The notes below the pieces were generated by a model, which had not been told where the DNA came from, searched no databases, and was given only the letters and a program-made list of their open reading frames with translations. A stretch of 49,500 nucleotides of DNA from CAZCVI01 sp964502145 (lineage in GTDB: Bacteria; Acidobacteriota; Aminicenantia; UBA2199): positions 1 to 49,500 of the forward strand of contig CAZCVI010000053.1 in NCBI GenBank assembly GCA_964502145.1, written 5' to 3'. The position numbers and the translations under genes were made by a program. Positions 43,426-49,500 of the stretch are shown here, piece after piece; position 1 is the stretch's first letter, and each line of letters begins with the position of its first letter.

Positions 43426-44091
43426 TTACTCCAGTCTATTGTTGTGGTTAATGACTTTGGCCAATTTTAATAGCCGGGAACTAAAATCATTGCCGCTGGC
43501 ATTGGCCGCGGCAAGGTTGATGATAATCAACGGATTACCTCCCTTTGAACCTACTCCCACCACAATCCCCAACTCGCAATATTCCGGGATACCCGTCAAA
43601 CTCGTAATTTTTAACGACTGACTCAACATGGCAATCTCTGCCACGCTGACAGCCCGTAATGGAGCGATGTAAAGAATATTAATTTTTTCTTTCTCAAGCA
43701 CCAGCTTAAGTTCCAATGTATCCAGAAGATCTAAAAAAACCACCCGTAAGGGAATACTATCAATACGATTGGTGCGGGATTTTTTCAAATAGCTCGCCAC
43801 CTGGTTTTTCGCATCCAAAGATTGTCTGAATTTCTCCTGAAATAGAACCCCCAAAACAACTTCACTCCCGACCCGCTGTTTTAAGTTACGGTCAAAGGAC
43901 AACACATTCAATAAAATAGGCACCTGGACATCGATCTCCACTGGAACATCCATTGGCGCCGCACCAGAAGCACCAAAAACATGCACGCTCATCAGGAAAA
44001 CAAGCATACAAAGACACGCGCTTGTACTTCGGCCCAGAGCCACTACCATGCCAACAGTTTTTAAATGTATGAATCGCTTTACCATGTTCAT
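43426..44091 (-). CDS. YfiR/HmsC-like family periplasmic protein (DUF4154)
   Basis: A 221-residue exported protein with a signal peptide (hydrophobic stretch about residues 24-42). It has the YfiR-family (PF13689) pattern: phosphate-site-like variable N-half, LRVVFLDLLD, SLKITSLTGIPEYCELGIVVGV, NPLIIINLAAA and the C-terminal SSRLLKLAKV. In Pseudomonas YfiR is a periplasmic inhibitor of a membrane signalling enzyme. In many bacteria DUF4154 genes sit with a TonB-dependent receptor and a sensor kinase or GGDEF protein, exactly as here. It probably relays an outer-membrane or periplasmic signal to the hybrid kinase. It starts 7 bp after the receptor stop; a second in-frame ATG lies at 44085. Confidence 0.8.
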   Translation of the reverse strand: MNMVKRFIHLKTVGMVVALGRSTSACLCMLVFLMSVHVFGASGAAPMDVPVEIDVQVPILLNVLSFDRNLKQRVGSEVVLGVLFQEKFRQSLDAKNQVASYLKKSRTNRIDSIPLRVVFLDLLDTLELKLVLEKEKINILYIAPLRAVSVAEIAMLSQSLKITSLTGIPEYCELGIVVGVGSKGGNPLIIINLAAANASGNDFSSRLLKLAKVINHNNRLE

Positions 44092-44098
44092 TTAAAGT

Positions 44099-46093
44099 TC
44101 ATTTAAAAGGCGTGTATTCGATTTTTAGCGTGAAACGCCGTCCCATTTGGATGAGAGCGGATTGACGATGTTCATTGCCACCCGGCAGACTGTATCGCGT
44201 ATTAAATAGATTCTGAACATGGAAGGAAAATTTCAACCGGGGAACTAAACTCCTGGTAAAAAGATGCAGGTTCGCTAAAAAATAAGCGTCCGTGTTTTCA
44301 TTTTTCAACGTGCGCCGACTCGATTCATAAAACAATTCGGCAGACAGAAAAAAGTGCCGCAACAACGGAATAGACAACCCGGATTTCAGCAGGTGAGAAG
44401 GCGAATTTGTTAACGGCAACGGGTCGTTAACAAATTGGCTCTCCTGGTAATTATAGTTGATATATCCAATTAAACCATTGGCCAAACGGACATTAAGTTC
44501 CGCTTCAATGCCCTTGGATTTCACTTTAGCACTATTAAAAAATTGCGTCAGTTCGGTTACCTTGTCTTTGACCGGATCGATCAAATCTAAAAATGAGAAT
44601 TTATAAAGCGAAAAAACGCCGTTTATCTGTTTACTAAAGCAATGTTCCAGCACAAATTCCAGCGTGCGAATCTTTTCCCCTTTTAAGGTGGGATTGGCGA
44701 CCGAGTCACCCTCTACCTCATAATAAAGCTCATAGAAATTTGGGGCGCGGAACGCGTTTCCATAAAGAAGTTTCAGCGTTGTTTGTTGATACGGGTTATA
44801 TATAATAGCCGCCCGTGGATTAAGGGCTTGTCCCCGATCAGTAAATTTATCGTATCGGGCTGAAAGCGTGAACGAGAGATTCTTCTGGATTTGCAGTTCG
44901 TCCTGAATATAACAAGACCACTGCGCAAAAGGTTTATCCAAATAGAACTGCACGCCAAAATCATCCCAATATATATAATCCGACTGGCAATTGTTCTTGT
45001 ATTCAATCCCCAGTATCAATCGGTTATCCGCCCGGATATCCCAACCGAATTGCCCTTCAAAACCATACCATAAACCAATCGATTTATCTTCCTGAAGGAA
45101 TGTCTCGTCCCCCTCGCTGTATGGGTAAGACCCCTTATAATAATAATTGCCATAATAATGGCGCAAGGTAACCTTCGTATTATAGGTGATATCCTTGCTG
45201 TATTTAAGTTCAATAGCACTCTGCGTATCAATGCTTTTTTCCCGCGGATCATTAAATATCGACTCAAACGAGGCCGTGGGGATTTTCTTTCCCCTGGAAG
45301 CGACCATCCCTTGAAAGGAGAAATTCTTATATTTTATAAGGGTAAAAAAACTAACGTATTGATCTTTATCTATATCATGCGCCATGCCATTATTGATATT
45401 GATCTTATCCGTGTTCCACTCTTTAAAATAATAGTCCTGACCTTTGATTTGACCAATGTAGGCAGAAAGGAATACATCCAACCCCGTTTTAAACTCTTTA
45501 CCCCACCGGATACCTGTTTGCAGCGCTCCGAAATTGCCCATTTGTAGCGTTGTTTTTATCCCATCCTCCGTGTTCCCATCCTTGGTAATCAGATTGATTA
45601 CCGCCAGCATCGCATTGGTGCCATAAAGAGCAGAAGAAGGACCCCGAACAATTTCGACCCGTTCAATAGCATCCAAATCCAAGCCCAATTGCGTCCCAAA
45701 AAAGGACGAGCCATACACATTCTCGGCCATGGAAACACCATTGATCAAAACTAAAACACGATTATTGTAATCCGTGGGACGACTGAAACCACGTACCCCC
45801 ACGTAACTGTAATTGTGGTCGTTGGTCAGGTAAAAACCGCGCACTTTATTGATGATATCATCTATCGTGCGATACCCGAACTGCTCAATCTCCTCCGCTG
45901 TGATAATAGTCACTGAAGCAGGCGCCTGGTTAAGGGTTTGGAAATATTTCGACGCCGTATTGGTTTTAACTTCCAACAGCTTTTTTAATAGGTCCTCGTC
46001 CATATCCTCGTTGTTACTTTCGTAGCCAAACACGGGTAGAATCAAAAGTAACAGGCAGCTAACTAACCATAAGCGATGTGCATTCATTTTCAT
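44099..46093 (-). CDS. TonB-dependent outer-membrane receptor
   Basis: About 664 residues. Signal peptide (MKMNAHRLWLVSCLLLLILPVFG), plug domain (about residues 45-165: APASVTIITAEEIEQFGYRTIDDII...VRGFSRP...RVEIVRGPSSALYGTNAMLAVINLIT) and a beta-barrel ending in an aromatic strand (FTLKIEYTPFK). Receptors of this kind take up siderophores, vitamins or oligosaccharides, or only sense them; the ligand cannot be read. First gene of an operon with the YfiR-like protein and hybrid kinase, suggesting ligand sensing. In-frame ATGs at 46108 and 46105 precede this one. 46093 is preferred because TGGGGA lies just upstream of it and the predicted transcription start is near 46107. Confidence 0.9.
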   Translation of the reverse strand: MKMNAHRLWLVSCLLLLILPVFGYESNNEDMDEDLLKKLLEVKTNTASKYFQTLNQAPASVTIITAEEIEQFGYRTIDDIINKVRGFYLTNDHNYSYVGVRGFSRPTDYNNRVLVLINGVSMAENVYGSSFFGTQLGLDLDAIERVEIVRGPSSALYGTNAMLAVINLITKDGNTEDGIKTTLQMGNFGALQTGIRWGKEFKTGLDVFLSAYIGQIKGQDYYFKEWNTDKININNGMAHDIDKDQYVSFFTLIKYKNFSFQGMVASRGKKIPTASFESIFNDPREKSIDTQSAIELKYSKDITYNTKVTLRHYYGNYYYKGSYPYSEGDETFLQEDKSIGLWYGFEGQFGWDIRADNRLILGIEYKNNCQSDYIYWDDFGVQFYLDKPFAQWSCYIQDELQIQKNLSFTLSARYDKFTDRGQALNPRAAIIYNPYQQTTLKLLYGNAFRAPNFYELYYEVEGDSVANPTLKGEKIRTLEFVLEHCFSKQINGVFSLYKFSFLDLIDPVKDKVTELTQFFNSAKVKSKGIEAELNVRLANGLIGYINYNYQESQFVNDPLPLTNSPSHLLKSGLSIPLLRHFFLSAELFYESSRRTLKNENTDAYFLANLHLFTRSLVPRLKFSFHVQNLFNTRYSLPGGNEHRQSALIQMGRRFTLKIEYTPFK

Positions 46094-46113
46094 TTTGTTC
46101 CCCATCATGTATT

Positions 46114-46142
46114 ATTTTACCCAAAAAAAGAATGAAATACAA
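46114..46142 (-). promoter_or_regulatory. promoter of the TonB receptor operon
   Basis: Minus strand TTGTAT (46142-46137), 17-bp spacer, TAAAAT (46119-46114). Confidence 0.45.
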
Positions 46143-46175
46143 CCTTTAATCGAAAAAAATACCATGAGGCACCTG

Positions 46176-47408
46176 TTAAAACAAATCCTTGATTGAATAA
46201 ACCAGCAGCATGCCAGTTAAAATAATCAAGCCACCCGCAGTCAGATAAGAGACAATATTACGCGTCAGCGAGTTGCAGTATTCGCCCATGATTTTTTTGT
46301 CATTGATGATCAACAACATAAAAATAAGAATAAAAGGCAGCAAGATACCATTCACAGTTTGCGAAAGCAGCATCACTTTCATCAGATTTATATGGGGCAG
46401 CAAAACAACCCCCGCGCCAATAGCAGCAGTCAACGCAAATATAGAAAAGAAAACAGGTGCTTCTTTCAATTTTTTATTCAATCCCGATTCCCAGCCAAAA
46501 GCCTCGCAGATCGCATAGGAAGTAGACACCGGCAAAACCGATGCCGCCAATAATGATGCATTCAACAGGCCAATCGCGAATAACAGGGAACAATATTTCC
46601 CTACCAGCGGTTTTAACGCCAGTGCTGCATGTTCCGCCGTATCAATCGTGATGCCCGCTTTAAACAGTGTGGCCGCAGTCGCAATAATAATAAACAAGCT
46701 GATAAAATCAGTAAAAAACGCCCCGATATACACTTCAGCAGAAGAATATTTCAAGTGAACCAATTTGATCCTCTTCTCCGCAATCGAGGATTGCAAATAA
46801 AATTGCATCCACGGCGTGATCGTAGTTCCAATCAAAGCGATAACCAGGATCAGGTAATTCGTATCCGTTTTAAAAGAAGGGATCAATCCAGCCGCAATTT
46901 TAGGCCATTCCGGTTTGGCCATAAAACCAGAAATAACATAGGCGAAATAAAATAACGATGAAAACAAAAATACCTTTTCCACGAACCTATAAGTCCCCTT
47001 AAGCAGGAGCCAGAGAATAAAAATAACAAAAAAGGGTAGCGAGAGAAAGCGAGAAACGCCGAACAGTTCCATAGCTGCCGCGATACCGGAAAAGTTGGAG
47101 ACCGTGACGCAGATATTGGCAAAAAAGAGCAGCACCATGGCCAGCAGTGTCCAGCGTACCCCGAATTTTTCCCGGATCAAGCCAGCCAGGCCTTGGCCCG
47201 TCACGATGCCCATGCGACTGGACATTTCCTGGATAATTCCCAGGCTAAACGTCACCAGCAGCAGCACCCACAGCAGACTGTATCCTTCTTGAGCGCCAGT
47301 AATTGCATAGGTTGCAATGCCGCCCGCGTCATTGTCAGCCGTAGAAGTAATAAATCCCGGGCCCAGAATACCAAAAAAAATAATTGCGCGTTGCCACCAT
47401 TTTTTCAT
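46176..47408 (-). CDS. Nramp-family divalent metal transporter with altered metal-site motifs
   Basis: A 410-residue integral membrane protein with about 11 helices and the Nramp fold (GPGFITSTADNDAGG in helix 1; GTTITPWMQFYLQSS in helix 6). Classical Nramp Mn/Fe transporters have DPGN in helix 1 and MPH in helix 6. Here they read DNDAGG (residues 25-30) and TPW (about 197-199), so the metal-coordinating Met is absent. Related divergent Nramp-fold proteins (NRMT) have been described as magnesium/manganese transporters. The partner gene, 11 bp upstream, carries the regulatory domains of the MgtE magnesium channel, which also favours magnesium. Second gene of a two-gene operon. Confidence 0.85.
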   Translation of the reverse strand: MKKWWQRAIIFFGILGPGFITSTADNDAGGIATYAITGAQEGYSLLWVLLLVTFSLGIIQEMSSRMGIVTGQGLAGLIREKFGVRWTLLAMVLLFFANICVTVSNFSGIAAAMELFGVSRFLSLPFFVIFILWLLLKGTYRFVEKVFLFSSLFYFAYVISGFMAKPEWPKIAAGLIPSFKTDTNYLILVIALIGTTITPWMQFYLQSSIAEKRIKLVHLKYSSAEVYIGAFFTDFISLFIIIATAATLFKAGITIDTAEHAALALKPLVGKYCSLLFAIGLLNASLLAASVLPVSTSYAICEAFGWESGLNKKLKEAPVFFSIFALTAAIGAGVVLLPHINLMKVMLLSQTVNGILLPFILIFMLLIINDKKIMGEYCNSLTRNIVSYLTAGGLIILTGMLLVYSIKDLF

Positions 47409-47419
47409 GTTCGGACTCC

Positions 47420-48676
47420 TTAAAATCGGGCTCTTTTCTTTGAAGGAATCAACAGTTCCAAGATATCGTCGACCGTGATAATGCCGCTCAGTATATTTTC
47501 TTTATCCAGGACTGGCAGGCTCAGCAGGTTGTATTTGGCCATTATTTTAGCCGCGTCCCTACCGCTCGAATCTATAGTCACGCTTTTTACGCGGCGGTCC
47601 ATCAATTCCGAGACCAGCGTGTTTTCAGGGTTGGCGAATAAGTCGTGGATAGTAATCGTGCCCAGCATTCGTTCTTCATCATCCACCACAAAAAGAACAT
47701 ATATATTTTCATATTCCGGCGCGTTATAGCGGATAAAAGTCAGTGTATCCGCCACCGTGAAATGGGTTTTGATACACAGGTAATCCGTGGTCATCAAACC
47801 GCCAGCCGTGTCTTCCTCGTGTTGCATCAGTTCTTTAACATCTTCCGCCTCTTCATCTTCCATTTCCTCGATGATTTCTTCCGCTGTTTTTTCTGGCAAG
47901 TCGCCCAGGATATCTGCCGCGTCGTCTGGGGCCATCGCTTCCAAAACATCCGCTGCTTTTTCCGTGTCCATGTTTTCCATCAATGCGATCTGGCTCTTCT
48001 CGTCCATTTCCGGGATAGCTTCCGCAATTTTATCAATGCCCAGTGAATTCATCAGTGATTCCTGGTTATCCGGCGGGATTTGGTTCAATATATCCGCGAT
48101 ATCCGAGGGGTGTAACGCCAACAATTCCTTGGAAACGCGGAGCGATAATTGCGTGACGCGTGGTTCGATAGGTTGAATAAAATCCCATGAGATCAAGTCA
48201 TAAGGAATTTTACGAACCAGGGTTTTCCACAATGCCCCGTTTCTTTTTTTTAATCCCACCCGTCGTAGCAACCCGCGGAATCCCACGTCCACGGCTAACA
48301 GGGCCAGGTTGCCGTCGATTTCTTTGACTTTGATATCGTTCACCCGCACCAGTTTGGCCCCGTTGATATCCAGGATTTGTTTATCCCAGATATCGCGAAC
48401 TGCTAACAGGTCGTGATCCAATGTTTTCTTGTCAATTTCTGCAATGTCTTCAAGGTCCAGTTTGCACAGTGTAAAATTACGGTTAAGCAATTCGATTTGC
48501 TGCCATTTCAAATTGAGTGTGCGGCGTTCTGCTTTCAGGACAAAACCCGTGATATACGGATACAAATCCCCGGGCACTACCAGAAAGTCCTTAATTTCGC
48601 CGATCTTTTCCCCGTTGATTTCAACCGCATGTTTACCTACCAGTTCACTTAAAAATATTTCACCCTGGAGTTTCAT
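47420..48676 (-). CDS. soluble PRC-barrel / MgtE N-domain / CBS-pair protein
   Basis: A 418-residue cytoplasmic protein without membrane segments. Two PRC-barrel-like units (about residues 5-60, with KIGEIKDFLVVPG, and 100-150) precede an MgtE N-domain of superhelical repeats (about 180-285: LHPSDIADILNQIP, KAADVLEAMAPDDAADILGDLP) and a CBS pair (about 300-415). In MgtE, the N and CBS domains sense Mg2+ and gate the attached pore; here the pore domain is missing and an Nramp-fold permease is encoded next in the operon. It probably regulates that transporter. The start at 48676 is preferred because GAGGTGG lies just upstream; the frame is open to 48712. Confidence 0.88.
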   Translation of the reverse strand: MKLQGEIFLSELVGKHAVEINGEKIGEIKDFLVVPGDLYPYITGFVLKAERRTLNLKWQQIELLNRNFTLCKLDLEDIAEIDKKTLDHDLLAVRDIWDKQILDINGAKLVRVNDIKVKEIDGNLALLAVDVGFRGLLRRVGLKKRNGALWKTLVRKIPYDLISWDFIQPIEPRVTQLSLRVSKELLALHPSDIADILNQIPPDNQESLMNSLGIDKIAEAIPEMDEKSQIALMENMDTEKAADVLEAMAPDDAADILGDLPEKTAEEIIEEMEDEEAEDVKELMQHEEDTAGGLMTTDYLCIKTHFTVADTLTFIRYNAPEYENIYVLFVVDDEERMLGTITIHDLFANPENTLVSELMDRRVKSVTIDSSGRDAAKIMAKYNLLSLPVLDKENILSGIITVDDILELLIPSKKRARF

Positions 48677-48745
48677 TGGCCACCTCGAATTTTTAATTAG
48701 CTTGCGAAACAAAAACGCCGGTATTTTTCCTATTCAGAAAATACT

Positions 48746-48774
48746 ACTATATCACTGTCAGCAAGTTTTTTCAA
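48746..48774 (-). promoter_or_regulatory. promoter of the metal-transport operon
   Basis: Minus strand TTGAAA (48774-48769), 17-bp spacer, TATAGT (48751-48746); leader about 65 nt. No magnesium riboswitch was recognised in that length. Confidence 0.55.
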
Positions 48775-48789
48775 CCCATCATTCCAGCC

Positions 48790-48962
48790 TGGATTCACCA
48801 CCAATTCTTTGAGAGTACCATAAAATCAAGTGGGAGGAATGGGAATTATGGGAATTATGGGAAGAATGGGAGGAATGGGAATTTTTTTGTTTATCCCATC
48901 ATTCCCATCATTCCCATCATTCCCATCATTCCCATTCTTCCCATTAAGTTGGCGGTGAATCC
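48790..48962. repeat. palindromic 9-bp-periodic repeat, TGGGAATNA family, with TGGATTCACC ends
   Basis: The left end TGGATTCACC (48790-48799) and right end GGTGAATCC (48954-48962) enclose TGGGA boxes (48831-48881) and TCCCATCAT units (about 48895-48947). A second, partial left end (ATCCACCACCAAGTTAATGGGA) follows at 48975-48996. It lies upstream of the metal-transport operon. Confidence 0.85.
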
Positions 48963-48996
48963 TGTCCAAGTTAAATCCACCACCAAGTTAATGGGA

Positions 48997-49303
48997 GTGA
49001 TGCGCTCTTGGAAACAGTTGAATAAAATAATGCGACAAGGATGTCGTATTAATAAGCGGCGAAAACATGGTATTGGATACCATTTCGGGCAAGTTTCTTA
49101 GAAAAAAGGTACTGCTCGATTTTTTAATGGCAATTCTGCAGGTCAAAGACATGGAATGAAAAATAAAAGGCTGGTAGGTCAATACAACTCTTCTAAGAAA
49201 CTTCCCCAAAGAGTTTCTCTATAATAATAATCGAAATGCGCGTAGCGCCGTTCGTGGGGAGGCTTCCAAGAAACTCGCCCAAGAGTACCATCAATTAAGA
49301 ATT
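48997..49303. other. gene-free interval with degraded repeats
   Basis: No supported gene. Three related 17-bp sequences occur: GGGCAAGTTTCTTAGAA at 49087-49103, and, inverted relative to it, TTCTAAGAAACTTCCCC at 49191-49207 and TTCCAAGAAACTCGCCC at 49264-49280. A fragment near 49030 (AATGCGACAAGGATGTCG...TAATAAGCGGC) resembles the GCGCC palindromes at 14166. These may be remnants of mobile-element ends. Confidence 0.5.
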
Positions 49304-49500
49304 TCATTCTTTACCCTTCTTTAGGACAAATTGAAGGCCCAGCTTTGATGCCTTATACTTGAGGTTTTTTATGGCTTTTTTAAGATATTTTTTTTCATAA
49401 TAATCACTTCCAGCATCCTTATATTCAACTTGTTTGGTGACCATCGCATAAATAATTCTGGCAATTTTGGCGGCAGTAGAAACCACAGCCGTTGCCGCAT
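49304..49500 (-). CDS. C-terminal end of a probable IS110-family transposase (cut by window edge)
   Basis: The frame is open from the right window edge to a stop at 49304; about 65 residues are visible. The pattern AVVSTAAKIARIIYAMV...Y, then a basic helix-rich tail (YYEKKYLKKAIKNLKYKASKLGLQF), resembles the region after the Transposase_20 domain in IS110/IS1111 transposases (A-RKLA-IIYAML-Y). These act with a DEDD-type catalytic domain, which lies outside the window, and a bridge RNA. The assignment rests on a short C-terminal stretch, so another family is possible. Confidence 0.55.
   Translation of the reverse strand, partial: AATAVVSTAAKIARIIYAMVTKQVEYKDAGSDYYEKKYLKKAIKNLKYKASKLGLQFVLKKGKE

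Overview
The window looks like a piece of the chromosome of an uncultured, diderm, moderately AT-rich bacterium. The closest guess from content alone is the Acidobacteriota/Aminicenantes side of the tree. The reasons are a GWxTD-domain protein, an AAA-ATPase-like/PD-(D/E)XK gene, exported 6-bladed beta-propellers, a TonB-dependent receptor and one giant NRPS in a genome with abundant short repeats. No rRNA, tRNA or CRISPR was seen, so the taxonomy is inference. Promoters that can be read are ordinary sigma-70 type (TTGACA-like, about 17 bp, TATAAT-like).

Layout. 1-5.0 kb: a possible minus-strand small RNA, a flippase-like membrane protein, then a tight three-gene cell-envelope operon (EnvC-like degenerate LytM factor, S41/CtpA-like PDZ protein, YibQ-like divergent polysaccharide deacetylase). 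5.1-9.5 kb: HtpG, a GWxTD protein and a PAS-GGDEF protein with a broken active-site motif. 9.5-12.5 kb: an AAA-ATPase-like/PD-(D/E)XK protein, then about 1 kb without a gene, holding a 21-bp pyrimidine-rich tandem repeat and a nested palindromic element. 12.1-16.4 kb: a 2.1-kb tandem duplication. Each copy encodes, on the minus strand, an exported 6-bladed beta-propeller followed by a small exported Cys-rich protein. 16.4-17.8 kb: a TPR protein. 18.3-41.3 kb: one uninterrupted 7660-residue NRPS gene, seven C-A-T modules plus a terminal thioesterase. 41.4-46.1 kb (minus): TonB-dependent receptor, YfiR-family periplasmic protein and hybrid histidine kinase. 46.2-48.7 kb (minus): an Nramp-fold metal transporter with altered metal-site motifs, paired with a soluble PRC-barrel/MgtE-N/CBS protein. 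The right edge cuts into the C-terminus of a probable IS110-family transposase.

The NRPS reads X1-Ile-Pro-Ile-X5-X6-Thr if the specificity residues are taken at face value: modules 4 and 7 match published Ile and Thr codes exactly, and modules 2 and 3 are one to two residues from Ile and Pro codes. All seven C domains keep HHxxxDG and all seven carrier domains keep their Ser.

The most unusual thread is a set of 9-bp-periodic repeats. Two intergenic palindromic families (unit TGGGAATNA and unit TGGACNNNC) recur about every 5-10 kb, and several copies of both share the same ends (TGGATTCACC...GGTGAATCC). Very similar 9-bp units also lie in frame inside the NRPS. They are C-rich Pro-Ile-Thr tracts of different lengths just before the A3 core motif in four of the seven A domains, and Ser-Ser-Thr tracts just before the YxTGDL core motif in three.
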